Assembly: GCF_000002235.5 (NCBI RefSeq)
Contig: NW_022145594.1
Coordinates: 22,003,890 to 22,067,889, forward strand
DNA length: 64,000 bases
From: Strongylocentrotus purpuratus
Lineage: Eukaryota > Echinodermata > Echinoidea > Camarodonta > Strongylocentrotidae
Direction: 5' to 3'
The notes under the pieces: generated by a model
The model's input: the letters and a program-made list of their open reading frames with translations, nothing else
Databases searched by the model: none
What the model was told of the DNA's origin: nothing
Translations under genes and position numbers: made by a program
Shown: in pieces, positions 53,201-55,596 of the stretch
Position numbering within the stretch: position 1 is the first letter of the stretch
Layout of the letters: every line of letters begins with the position of its first letter

Positions 53201-55596
53201 AGGGAAATGTGTAGTAATGAGGAAGACAACGTGCTATAGTATTTGAAAGAATATGGGTTCATGCAGGGGATCTTATGGGCTCGTAGCCATCTCTCATTGT
53301 GTCAGATCGTCTTTTGCTATTGAATCCTAATTGTCCACGGGGGAATTTGTCCTCGGGGGTAATTGTCATCGGGGAATTGTCCTCGGGGGTAATTATCATC
53401 GGCGGGTAGTTGTCCTCGGGGGGTAGTTGTCCTCGGGGGGGGGTAATTATCCGGGGGTAATTTTCCGGTTGTAATTGTCCTCGGGGGGTAATTCCCCGGG
53501 GGGTAATTGTCCTTGGGGGGTAGTTGTCCTCGGGGGGTGATTCTCCGGGGGGTAATATTCCAGGGGGTAATTGTCCTTTGGGGGTAGTTTTCCGGGGGTA
53601 ATATTCCGGGGGGGGGGGTGATTGCCCAGAGGGTAATTGTCCTAGAACCCGTATTAACCGGCCCTCAGACCACAAATCGACTCGATCTCGAGCCTGCCAA
53701 AATAAAGAGCGCTCTTAGAAGCGTCGTGGATGAGTGGATACGTCGCCGGACTGTCGATAACAATGTCCGCGGTTCGAGTCTCGTCGCGGCACTACTGTCC
53801 TTTAGCAAGACATTGATCTACATTTGCCACTCTCCACCCAGGTGTTAAATGGGTACCGGTAGGAAGGAATTCCTTAAAATGCTGTGAGCGTCGAAACAGG
53901 CAGCCTAGCACAGCCGGGTAATGTTGGAGCGCCTTGAGGACCGTTGCAAGGTCGATACGTGCGCTATATAAGAATCCAATATTATTATTATTATTATTAG
54001 GAAAAAATCCCAAAACTCCCCATTGCCATTTAAACTTCCTGATGTTTTCTTATGATACGTGTATCTTCTTTTCTTCCAAAAGAAATGTGCGATTTGATTT
54101 TCCGAATAAAAGAAATATCCATCAAATTGTTCATAAATGTTATGACATGTTGTGCATAATAGCAAGTCTATACAAGGTAGATATATGGATATACGCTCGC
54201 ATCCTCCATCCAAAAGCAGTAGTGATGCTTGGACATGGCATCAAAACAGAAGAAGAAGAAGAAGAAAATAACAAATAACAATATATTTAACAAATATAAA
54301 GATACAGCCCAAAACTTACTTTAGAACGACAGCGATGCAATCTACTTCACTGAAAGCAGGATGTGGTACCATTGAATGTTTTAATGGAGATGGGTCTCTT
54401 TCAGTATTAGTCCAATCGATATCATCAATTGGTTTCTCACCGCCTGTAAAGAAATAAGAGTAACAGATAATACTGCAATTTGGATAATGTTTATCTCAGG
54501 AGGAGAACAGTTTATACAATTACAAAGTGCTGACTAATTACATATCAATTTTAATTAAATAATTTAGTTTACAATACAAAAACAGTGCTCAGGATCCTGG
54601 TTCGAGAACAATAACCCCATGTACAATTACCCCCGGGAAATTACTCCAGGAAAATACGCCCCAAAGACAACAACCCCCCCCCCCCTTCCCGAGGACAATT
54701 ACCCTCTGGAAATTACCCTCTAGAATAATTAGTCTAAATCAAATGATTTGTATTTATTATCCAAAACATAATACAATGAATAGGTATACTACAACAACAA
54801 ATATATAATGAAACGACAAATATAATTTTTAAAAAATAGCACGTAAAAGGGGAACTAACTATAAATAGCGCTTGTTTAAGTGTTAGTACCTCAGATACTC
54901 GTTTACAATTAATCTTTAACAAAGTATACTAAGAAATCAATAATTTGTTTCCATTTTTGTTGGTATACTTCTTCATAATTTTTTTCTTCCAAAGGGATTT
55001 TATTGATTTTCATTTGCAAAAAATAAGCAAACATATATTCAAGGTAATTTATATTTATAACATAAATAAAATTGACTACTCAAGATACAAATATTTGTTG
55101 AGCCGTCGAGTTAACAGAAGACAATGATATCTTCAATAATGTATTTCTGATATTCATGCACAACCAACAAAAAGAGAAAAAACAATACAAGAAACACATA
55201 TTATCGTTTGATTATCGTTGGAATAAATAAATCTATGCTGTCAAGTCAAATTTGAATTAACTTACGAATTTGAGCAGTTAGCTCTTCCACCGCGGTTTTA
55301 TTTGACCAGTCATGCCACTCACTGTTGTTTGTAAAGGTGAGAGTGTTGATCGAGTCGACTGTCTCGTGTCGCATCAGGGTATGTCCGCCCAGCATACCTC
55401 CTCCTACAGGTGGTATATACGAATAATCGCATGGCAGAGATCCATCACTTGGTTTACAGAGCTGTATCAAAGATTTGATTAGAGAAGACTTTCCTGCTCC
55501 AGCAGGGCCAACAAGCATAACATGAATGTCATTTGTAAGCCTTGGTCTAAGATTCTCCATCCTAGACATACTTTCTTCCGATTCGGCACGCGCCAT
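2056..55596 (-). CDS. IFI44-like GTPase / coiled-coil / Death-domain protein, six exons
   Basis: Join (5' to 3'): 55596-55266, 54443-54320, 44710-44643, 23580-23116, 15206-14787, 2348-2056; about 566 residues. Residues 1 to about 240 form a P-loop GTPase of the IFI44/IFI44L type: GPAGAGKS at 30-37 is G1, Thr73 a plausible G2, THKD at 183-186 is G4. Residues about 245-465 are charged and helical, with a strong coiled coil from about 345. Residues about 475-566 resemble a Death-superfamily fold. Vertebrate IFI44 proteins are interferon-induced and lack a Death domain; the fusion suggests nucleotide-gated assembly feeding a death or NF-kB pathway, which is inference. Introns are 0.8, 9.6, 21.1, 7.9 and 12.4 kb and hold nearly all the mobile DNA here. 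Exons 1-5 join in phase. The last join is uncertain. No gene symbol is justified. Confidence 0.72.
2471..2874. mobile_element. Poly-G/poly-C MITE-like element carrying a zinc-finger fragment
   Basis: The ends resemble other elements in this window (left GGCGCGGATCTACGGGG, right TAGATCCGCCCCTG): short inverted termini, then G or C homopolymers. Hard homopolymer flanks and GGGGCGGATC-type ends are seen again at 23685-24143, 51701 and 62023. The 8-bp duplication clear at 23.7 kb is not clear here, so the hAT-type assignment is tentative. The interior includes a C2H2 finger fragment on the plus strand. Confidence 0.5.
2545..2629 (+). pseudogene. C2H2 zinc-finger fragment with one frameshift
   Basis: Plus-strand translation gives RTHAGEKPF, a typical TGEKPF inter-finger linker, then after a 1-base shift FKCKYCEKIFNSSGNLTKHM, one finger with its Cys pair, central Phe and Leu and the first His; the second His is not where expected. 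A single finger plus linker inside a transposon-like unit is best read as a captured fragment of a C2H2 gene. Not functional as it stands. Confidence 0.65.
2991..4639. other. No gene seen; loosely repeated intronic sequence
   Basis: Part of intron 5. Two stretches (about 3308-3365 and 3668-3720) share a GTATTTGGTATTATTGGAAA-like core, suggesting an old internal duplication. The longest frame (3433-3768) has no recognisable domain. Confidence 0.45.
4640..5835 (+). repeat. Inverted duplication, arm A (partner 24302-25562)
   Basis: Arm A matches the reverse complement of 24302-25562. Shared landmarks include CAAAGGTCTC(C/T)CATTACCT, TTAGTTCAAACACTTT, GCTGGTTGGTTAATTGTC (complement) and the end motif GGTCTCCAATTCCCTGC. 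Without its insertion, arm A is about 0.7 kb. The two arms are about 18.5 kb apart inside introns 5 and 3 of the GTPase gene. Confidence 0.8.
4845..5330 (+). mobile_element. Retroinsertion in arm A with 10-bp TSD
   Basis: Arm B lacks this segment, so B is the empty site. The insertion is flanked by AAATGTGGCC at 4835-4844 and 5331-5340. It contains a CT tract, several AT-rich stretches and an A-rich 3' tail. It looks like the 3' end of a 5'-truncated LINE on the plus strand. No RT motif remains. Confidence 0.7.
5836..7305. other. No gene seen
   Basis: AT-rich intronic DNA. Microsatellites and coding segments were not recognised. A short GGGAGAGAGAGAG tract marks the right edge. Confidence 0.45.
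7490..7525 (-). ncRNA. Decayed hammerhead ribozyme motif of a Penelope-like element
   Basis: On the minus strand CTGACGA (7522-7516) and GAAAC (7497-7493) enclose an imperfect stem II; GTC follows GAAAC. Stem II pairs 4 of 6 positions, and both mismatches are A opposite C, as expected from single transitions in a formerly perfect stem. Hammerheads in the pseudo-LTRs of Penelope-like elements are established. Cleavage activity is doubtful here. Confidence 0.5.
7812..8348 (+). pseudogene. GIY-YIG endonuclease domain, C-terminal part of Penelope-like polyprotein
   Basis: The frame contains KVYIGETGRNLATRLKEHR, with the YIG half of the GIY-YIG motif, its catalytic-region Gly and Arg, then DKSAIVKHAQQ and a TRRIREVIEIHRQ segment typical of the Penelope-like endonuclease. 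The first half of the motif (the GIY strand and CxxC segment) is missing, replaced by inverted sequence, and the RT is absent. The downstream part is Pro- and Thr-rich low complexity. In intact elements this domain nicks the target for retrotransposition. Confidence 0.72.
8353..9848. other. No gene seen
   Basis: Intronic sequence with T-rich and G-rich runs at 9208-9250. Short overlapping frames at 9254-9456 have no domain I can name. Confidence 0.45.
10447..12387 (-). pseudogene. LINE reverse transcriptase, multiply frameshifted
   Basis: Pieces in order: a linker (12387-11848), PLFKKGDKLDVGNYRPISLL (11879-11664), FLDFSKAFDTIIHEILL (11605-11399), and CGVPQGSLLGPLLFILYIHD followed by LFADDTNLF, the RT catalytic block (11478-10447). 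The C-terminal part holds LNYGLLVWG and a closing FKKS..FPYYN segment. Frame changes near 11870, 11650 and 11440 inactivate it. The protein would have copied its own RNA at the nicked target. Confidence 0.82.
12572..13085 (-). pseudogene. LINE endonuclease domain fragment
   Basis: Motifs in order: VIYRPPSS, MGDFNIDLLKH (catalytic Asp and Asn), LIDNIF and VSDISDHYPI (catalytic Asp-His). These are the C-terminal catalytic blocks of the exonuclease-endonuclease-phosphatase family used by LINEs to nick target DNA. The N-terminal half is missing because of 5' truncation. It is separated from the RT by frame breaks. Confidence 0.8.
13316..13536 (+). pseudogene. Fragment like the N-terminus of Crypton/ZMYM-type recombinase-derived proteins
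   Basis: The start AAAGATGGCGGC is an ATG in a perfect YY1-like context. The frame reads FNNVEEEDLNNVI to about 13385; after a frame shift the sequence continues SDNTKKQIKYGMSIFGEYCK and KPDLLCR to a stop near 13536. The NTKkxxKxgxxxFxeY pattern resembles the N-terminal helical segment of tyrosine-recombinase-derived (Crypton-like, ZMYM/KCTD1-type) proteins. The recombinase core is not seen. It may be a decayed transposon end or a first exon with a sequencing or mutational frameshift. Family call is tentative. Confidence 0.35.
13537..14786. other. No gene seen; short microsatellites
   Basis: Includes GATTATT repeats at 14302-14337 and a C run at about 14575-14592. Apparent minus-strand frame at 14479-14685 depends on the homopolymer. 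Confidence 0.5.
14787..15206 (-). CDS. GTPase gene exon 5: coiled coil
   Basis: 420 nt from acceptor TATCACTTTTAG to a weak GTTAGG donor at 14786. Its first two bases complete a Glu codon with the last G of exon 4, so the two join in frame directly. It encodes about 140 residues (330-469), nearly all coiled coil: heptad-like leucines and isoleucines with dense Lys, Arg, Gln and Glu, for example SLQSQLKDERDKRNQIETTL and a KMKEEEEK end. It probably drives oligomerisation. It ends in phase 1, which leaves the join to the Death-domain exon in doubt. Confidence 0.78.
15753..16231. mobile_element. Foldback MITE with about 134-bp inverted arms
   Basis: Left arm 15753-15886 and right arm 16097-16231 are near-perfect reverse complements; shared blocks include GTATGAACT, TTTGCATACAGCCAAT, GAGCTCATCTTGTCAATAAC and CTTTATGCGTGCTAAAGATG. 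The 210-bp centre is unique. A target duplication could not be defined. No coding capacity. Confidence 0.75.
16232..16400. repeat. CpG-rich repeat with GGCGACCGAGC motif
   Basis: GC-rich patch abutting the foldback element, with CGACCTAACCGACC and CAGCGGCGACCGAGC. The same CAGCGGCGACCGAGC block recurs at about 59103 in a larger CpG-rich patch, so this is a dispersed repeat. High CpG in an AT-rich background suggests recent arrival or escape from methylation; that part is inference. Confidence 0.45.
16401..17227. other. No gene seen
   Basis: Intron 4 sequence; overlapping minus-strand frames at 16675-17239 show no domain and are probably chance. Confidence 0.45.
17228..17560 (+). repeat. Dispersed repeat, copy 1 (inverted copy at 22815-22990)
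   Basis: Shares with the reverse complement of 22815-22990 the blocks TTTTACGTCCAAGACGTGAA, CAAATTGACGTATAC, ACTCAATGGCCCTGAAGG and AGGGACACG. The motif ACGTGAAAAT recurs several times inside. Nature of the element unknown; no coding capacity. Confidence 0.6.
17740..18010. repeat. Imperfect (CT)n tract
   Basis: About 270 bp of pyrimidines with CTCTCT blocks and TTTCTC interruptions. All long frames across it are low-complexity Ser/Leu or Arg/Glu artefacts. Confidence 0.9.
18011..19090. other. No gene seen
   Basis: AT-rich intronic sequence without recognisable repeats or genes. Confidence 0.45.
19091..19122 (-). repeat. tRNA-derived SINE 5' fragment
   Basis: The minus strand reads GGCGCGATAGCTCAGTCGG then TAGAGCAGTGA: a canonical tRNA 5' end and Pol III A box. 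There is no anticodon arm or B box; an AC-rich stretch follows. Best read as a truncated SINE head, not a tRNA gene. Confidence 0.6.
19123..19659. other. No gene seen
   Basis: Intronic AT-rich sequence. Confidence 0.4.
19660..20305. mobile_element. piggyBac-type non-autonomous element, TTAA target
   Basis: TTAA (19656-19659) and TTAA (20306-20309) flank inverted termini CCCTATCTAGCCC / GGGCTAGATAGGG. TTAA duplication plus termini starting CCC is the piggyBac signature. The 646-bp interior has poly-G/C stretches inside each end and no transposase. Confidence 0.78.
20306..21782. other. No gene seen
   Basis: Intron 4. Two overlapping frames at 20992-21271 have no domain. Short AT dinucleotide tract near 21690. 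Confidence 0.45.
21783..22014. mobile_element. PIF/Harbinger-type MITE, TTA target
   Basis: Termini GAGGCTGTTCACACCG / CGGTGTGAACAGCCTC are exact inverted repeats, flanked by TTA at 21780-21782 and 22015-22017. Inside, AGATAGCGCGxGCTAGACCGC blocks pair again. Three-base TWA duplication and TIR style fit PIF/Harbinger. 232 bp, no coding. Confidence 0.78.
22015..22616. other. No firm gene; weak plus-strand exon candidate
   Basis: A pyrimidine-rich tract ending CCCCTTCCCCAG at 22463-22472 is followed by an open plus-strand frame to TAA at 22583. It could be a terminal exon, but no partner exon or homology was found, so it is not called. Confidence 0.3.
22617..22684 (-). CDS. THAP-type zinc finger, first exon
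   Basis: ATG at 22684 (ACAAA-ATG context) opens MPSCAAIKCTNRLLKGSLET followed by FHK, ended by a GTAAGT donor at 22616. This matches the start of THAP domains: MPxxC, two to four residues to the second Cys of the C2CH zinc site, the CxNR motif, then the xFHxF strand; the break before FP is a common intron site. It ends in phase 2. The rest of the finger (Trp, CxxH, AVPTIF) was not found in the window. It may start a nested gene, or be a remnant of a P-element-like transposon or THAP retrogene. It is in intron 4 of the GTPase gene, but its phase does not fit between exons 4 and 5. Confidence 0.55.
22815..22990 (-). repeat. Dispersed repeat, inverted copy 2 (partner 17228-17560)
   Basis: Reverse complement of the core of 17228-17560, with CTTCAGGGCCATTGAGTA, GTATACGTCAATTTG and TTCACGTCTTGGACGTAA. 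Confidence 0.6.
23116..23580 (-). CDS. GTPase gene exon 4: G4 motif and helical linker
   Basis: 465 nt from acceptor CCATACTTGTAG to donor GTAAAC at 23115; phase 1 in and out. It opens with RIPSFVITHKD, a hydrophobic strand ending in the G4 guanine-specificity motif THKD (residues 183-186). The GTPase domain closes around DWKSSLCDFIAVCEADGK, matching the C-terminal helix of IFI44-like domains. From about residue 245 the protein turns into charged helix (for example NAIRKEEEGQHKDETNRIEN), then a second amphipathic helix rich in Lys, Glu and Gln. This is the second-longest exon after exon 5 by protein content and the clearest family evidence with exon 1. Confidence 0.85.
23685..24143. mobile_element. 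hAT-type MITE with perfect 8-bp TSD
   Basis: CCTACGAC occurs exactly at 23677-23684 and 24144-24151. Termini are CAGGGGCGTATGCAGG and CCTGTGTACGCGCCTG, imperfect inverted repeats beginning CAGG. An 8-bp duplication with such ends fits hAT. The 459-bp interior has G and C runs beside both ends and CAAA repeats near 24000. No transposase. Confidence 0.78.
24152..24301. other. Short unannotated intron segment
   Basis: No feature recognised. Confidence 0.4.
24302..25562 (-). repeat. Inverted duplication, arm B (partner 4640-5835)
   Basis: Reverse-complement copy of arm A. It starts with the doubled GCAGGGAATTGGAGACC motif at 24317-24350. It is interrupted by a retroinsertion (24750-25278) that arm A lacks. 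Its right end is cut by the CR1-like LINE beginning near 25562. Confidence 0.8.
24750..25278 (-). mobile_element. LINE 3'-end insertion in arm B
   Basis: Starts with a TTATTATTATT tail at the plus-strand left, then GGTATAATATGATCGACCAG sequence and GA-rich tracts. Arm A is uninterrupted here (…AAGATGGGGGTCG… complement), which sets the borders; a short AGAT/GAT duplication is possible. Interpreted as the 3' UTR of a 5'-truncated minus-strand LINE. Confidence 0.6.
25563..27771 (+). mobile_element. CR1-like LINE, 5'-truncated, with AAT-repeat tail
   Basis: Begins inside the RT linker and runs to a 3' UTR ending CAAATAATAATAATAATAAT at about 27750. The coding part is one frame with three stops. 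The endonuclease is missing. It cut arm B of the inverted duplication, so it is younger than that duplication. Confidence 0.8.
25580..26920 (+). pseudogene. CR1-like reverse transcriptase with three in-frame stops
   Basis: Motifs in order: TPVFKKGD, NYRPVALTSVICKVLEQIV, FLDMSKAFDKM (RT motif A), WVPQGSCLGPLLFNLFINDI (motif B) and MFADDILMF (catalytic DD), then YLGVTI and LPILEYGCPA. The frame then meets TGA at 26501, TAA at 26537 and another TGA where a Trp codon is usual in the xWNNLP motif (near 26820), and ends naturally at TGA 26918. All interruptions are single-base changes, so the copy decayed only modestly after insertion. Confidence 0.85.
27772..28105. repeat. Dispersed repeat copy and (AT)n tract
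   Basis: 27775-27890 matches the reverse complement of 2871-2990 (GAAGAAGTTACTGAAGAGAA, GTATGTGTAACATT, CATGTTTATGTAAATTA) and ends with CTCCAATTCCCTGC, the end motif of the inverted duplication. An AT tract follows at 27919-27942. Confidence 0.6.
28106..28942. mobile_element. Tc1/mariner-type hairpin element, TA target
   Basis: TA (28104-28105 and 28943-28944) flanks termini CACTGTCGCTCATAAAGTTG and its exact complement. The arms of about 360 bp are almost perfect reverse complements, separated by about 110 bp holding a further AAAATGCAATA/TATTGCATTTT hairpin. It has no transposase. A lone terminus of the same family lies at 57531-57577. Confidence 0.85.
28945..30315. other. No gene seen
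   Basis: Intron 3 sequence with G runs at about 29331 and 30017-30030. The plus-strand frame at 29135-29392 has no recognisable domain. Confidence 0.45.
30316..32104. mobile_element. Foldback element FB3 with tandem-repeat TIRs
   Basis: Both ends are arrays of ACCCACAAATGTAATAA-type units (left 30316-30510, right 31905-32104, inverted). The matching extends inward through GAATTTGTTCAAAAC and AAACCCTGTAATAAAGCA, so each TIR is about 240-260 bp. The insertion is in a G run, and G-rich 8-mers lie on both sides. The 1.3-kb core contains two copies of CTCCAGACCCGGTTATT and no transposase. Structure is that of foldback elements. Confidence 0.75.
32105..32337. repeat. Pyrimidine-rich tract and G run
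   Basis: TTTCTTTTC-type low complexity followed by a run of G at 32248-32258. No gene. Confidence 0.7.
32338..32948. mobile_element. Foldback MITE with about 180-bp arms
   Basis: 32338-32520 and 32765-32948 are inverted copies: GTTTACACCTAGAAAATT at the ends, ATCATCTATGAACAGT, and CAGGAGGCATTGTTTGCGA inside. The loop of about 245 bp has a CA repeat. No coding and no certain target duplication. Confidence 0.75.
33154..33485 (+). mobile_element. PIF/Harbinger-type MITE, copy 1, TTA target
   Basis: 332 bp with termini GGCGAGGCGTCAAAAATA and TTGACGCCTCGCC, flanked by TTA at 33151-33153 and 33486-33488. The interior is GC-rich with GCCGGCTG-type palindromes. A second copy of identical length lies in opposite orientation at 57816-58147. 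Confidence 0.85.
33560..34530 (+). repeat. Duplicated segment, copy 1 (without FB2)
   Basis: Similar to 47090-47570 plus 53651-53720: AATGTTCCAAACCA, ATCCCAGTACTTC, CATCTCAAAGA and, at 34443-34500, GGCCCTCAGAC…CTCGAGCC. The foldback element FB2 interrupts the other copy, so this copy is near the pre-insertion state. An AAT microsatellite at 34112-34145 is private to this copy. Confidence 0.65.
34809..36487. mobile_element. Foldback element FB1 with tandem-repeat TIRs
   Basis: Left TIR 34809-34985 and right TIR about 36287-36487 are inverted arrays of GGACAATTACCCCC and GGAAAATTACCCCC units. Ends are CGTATCAGGACAATTAC and (complement) GGGTTCTAGGACAATTACC. Flanks AACGAACT and AACGAAGT form an 8-bp target duplication with one mismatch. 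The core is shared with FB2, including TTCATTTTCTTTGTTATTTA and GCTGGACAATTAC. No transposase. An RTE-like fragment sits inside. Confidence 0.82.
35444..35720 (-). pseudogene. RTE-like LINE RT C-terminal fragment inside FB1
   Basis: Minus-strand frame with LKVRLLQATSFSIATYGSES, DAFEMWCYRRLLQVSWKDKK and VWVLEKI. The WxxxxxxxxxxDAFEMWCxRRxLxVSW block is typical just after the RT palm in RTE-type LINEs. FB2 lacks this segment at the matching point, so it was inserted in FB1 after the two copies diverged. Confidence 0.7.
36496..38537. repeat. Intron 3 segment with dispersed GTAACGTCCGAAAC motif
   Basis: No gene. The 14-mer GTAACGTCCGAAAC or its complement occurs at 37462, 37672, 37847, 37865, 38031 and, with one change, 38401. 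Several copies are preceded by TTTTCCGTAAACA or TTTTCCGTTAAC. Confidence 0.75.
38538..41690 (-). mobile_element. CR1/L2-like LINE, almost intact coding region
   Basis: About 3.1 kb with complete endonuclease and RT, a short 3' UTR and a (TTA)n tail (complement of 38540-38581). The only break is a frameshift in an A8 run. The frame lacks an ATG at its 5' end (opens at GTG near 41664), so it is probably 5'-truncated and ORF1 is absent. It lies inside the region of the dispersed 14-mer motif. Confidence 0.88.
38673..41664 (-). pseudogene. LINE endonuclease-RT, one frameshift
   Basis: First segment (41664-39331): basic N-terminus, INVRSVRNK, LTETWL, LLITGDFNIRVD, HTLDLLI and LSDHIPV are endonuclease blocks; then NLRPISNLQYISK, LLLDLSSAFDTIEH (motif A), FGVPQGSRLGPLLFMLYTSN (motif B) and CYADDTQLF (catalytic YADD). 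The frame is lost in the poly-A run at 39338-39345. The second segment (39305-38673) continues with NLGVYFDTNLTMETHVKNIC, LDYCNGLLFG, LHWLPVRQRI and a closing PKLWNSLPIEIR/FKSNLKTYLF, the usual CR1/L2 C-terminus. Both halves are otherwise stop-free, so this is a recent insertion. Confidence 0.88.
41691..44642. repeat. Intron 3 segment with more 14-mer motifs
   Basis: No gene. GTAACATCCGAAAC at 43128 and GTAACGTCCGAAAC at 43480; a degenerate form lies near 44382. AAAT repeats at 42731-42744 and several TACATGTA words. Otherwise AT-rich. Confidence 0.6.
44643..44710 (-). CDS. GTPase gene exon 3 (68 nt)
   Basis: A small exon between acceptor CCTTATCCTATAG and donor GTGAGT (44642). It completes the codon left by exon 2 and encodes NGQAGIEGIANHHGLVEACR and a few further residues, ending in phase 1 to match exon 4. 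In IFI44-like proteins this helix lies between the pre-G4 strand and the G4 strand. It sits 9.6 kb from exon 2 and 21 kb from exon 4 and would be missed by simple ORF calling; the case rests on splice sites, exact phase on both sides and family logic. Confidence 0.75.
44711..45800. other. No gene seen
   Basis: Intron 2 sequence; nothing recognised. Confidence 0.45.
45801..46575 (+). repeat. Degenerate purine-rich tandem array (GGGGCACTTATC unit)
   Basis: About 775 bp in which AAAAGGGGCACTTATCAGA-like units recur every 25-40 bp. The plus strand is strongly purine-rich. Open frames of Lys/Arg/Gly bias are by-products. A run of C follows at 46577-46592. Confidence 0.75.
47090..47571 (+). repeat. 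Duplicated segment, copy 2 (left of FB2)
   Basis: Paralogue of 33570 onward: CACTATCAAxTG, CTAGTATTCCA, AATGTTCCAAACCA, ATCCCAGTACTTC, CATCTCAAAGA. It resumes at 53651 on the far side of FB2. Confidence 0.6.
47968..48200 (+). mobile_element. tRNA-derived SINE inside FB2 left TIR
   Basis: A box TGGCTCAGTGGTTAGAGCG at 47982-48000 and B box GGTTCGAACCCC at 48019-48030 mark a Pol III promoter in a tRNA-like head. The body ends with TACCCTGGGTAAATAAAACG and a TTATTATTA tail that resumes at 50249. It interrupts the CCCCC-GAGGACAA array. Confidence 0.8.
48530..48710. repeat. Alternating GC (CGCG/GCGTGC) patches
   Basis: Two blocks, 48540-48590 and 48665-48705, of GCGCGCGTGCGCG-type alternating purine-pyrimidine sequence, in an inverted relation. 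Possible Z-DNA-forming. Not coding. Confidence 0.55.
49474..49547 (+). tRNA. tRNA-Gly(TCC)-like sequence, probably pseudo
   Basis: Acceptor GGAGATG/TGTCTCC pairs 7 bp (two G-U). The TΨC arm CCTGG-TTCGAGT-CCGGG and B box are good; a T run follows directly as a Pol III terminator. The D-arm resembles GGTATA-type tRNA-Gly but pairs poorly. The anticodon stem CTTGA/TCGAG encloses a 9-nt loop CTTCCAACC containing TCC. A functional tRNA would have a 7-nt loop. It lies inside the Helentron-like element. Confidence 0.4.
50713..52468. mobile_element. Unclassified insertion inside FB2
   Basis: FB1 reads straight across this point (…AACTTTACTATTTTGAAATAG…), so about 1.75 kb was added to FB2. Within it TTAAAGTTGATATTCATTG (50778-50796) recurs inverted at 52376-52394, possible inner TIRs. 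It includes CAGGCGCGGATCCACGGGG at 51701 and long C runs to 51960, as in the hAT-type poly-C elements. No coding. Confidence 0.5.
53720..53999 (+). mobile_element. tRNA-derived SINE with GCGCTATATAA tail
   Basis: A box GGATGAGTGGATACG (53728-53742), B box GGTTCGAGTC (53771-53780), a central body with TGGGTACCGGTAGGAAGG, then GGAGCGCCTTGAGGACCG and GTGCGCTATATAAGAATCC and an ATT-repeat tail. The tail is of the type shared with LINE 3' ends in marine invertebrates. Confidence 0.78.
54320..54443 (-). CDS. GTPase gene exon 2
   Basis: The exon is 124 nt, from a pyrimidine-rich acceptor (TTATTTCTTTACAG) to a GTAAGT donor at 54319. It takes one base from exon 1 and ends in phase 2. It encodes about 42 residues, including GEKPIDDIDW and HPAFSEVDCIAVVL. 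The last is the hydrophobic beta strand that precedes G4 in IFI44-like GTPases (compare the DKIHCV-type strand of vertebrate IFI44). Phase and context place it firmly between exons 1 and 3. Confidence 0.8.
54605..54725. repeat. Solo fragment of the FB1/FB2 TIR array
   Basis: ACAATTACCCCCGGGAAATT, GAGGACAATTACCCTC and similar units with a C run: an isolated piece of the foldback terminal array, in intron 1 of the GTPase gene. No partner arm nearby. Confidence 0.7.
55266..55596 (-). CDS. GTPase gene exon 1: start codon and P-loop
   Basis: The frame opens at ATG 55596 (CAG-ATG-G context) with MARAESEES and runs 110 codons plus one base to a strong GTAAGT donor at 55265. A hydrophobic strand, IHVMLVG, leads into the Walker A motif GPAGAGKS (residues 30-37). 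The stretch VGGGMLGGHTL (residues 64-74) lies where IFI44 proteins carry switch I/G2. At G3 the expected DTxG reads NNSE (residues 90-93), so both key residues look replaced. No signal peptide or membrane segment is visible. An upstream non-coding exon cannot be excluded. Confidence 0.85.

Larger units (their letters stand above)
47580..53650. mobile_element. Foldback element FB2, with nested insertions
   Basis: Flanked by a perfect 8-bp duplication, GTATTAAC at 47572-47579 and 53651-53658. Left TIR is an array of GGACAATTACCCCCGA units (47580-47966) continued at 50277-50411; right TIR is the inverted array 53334-53650. Ends CGTATCAGGACAATTAC and (complement) GGGTTCTAGGACAATTACC match FB1. 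The core (50412-53330) matches FB1 at both ends. Insertions: a SINE and a Helentron-like element in the left TIR, and 1.75 kb at 50713-52468. No transposase. Confidence 0.82.

Noticed and set aside
34820..54725. CRISPR-like spacing of short repeats
   Set aside because: Units are directly adjoining, degenerate and arranged as inverted TIR arrays in an animal genome; there are no spacers and no cas genes.
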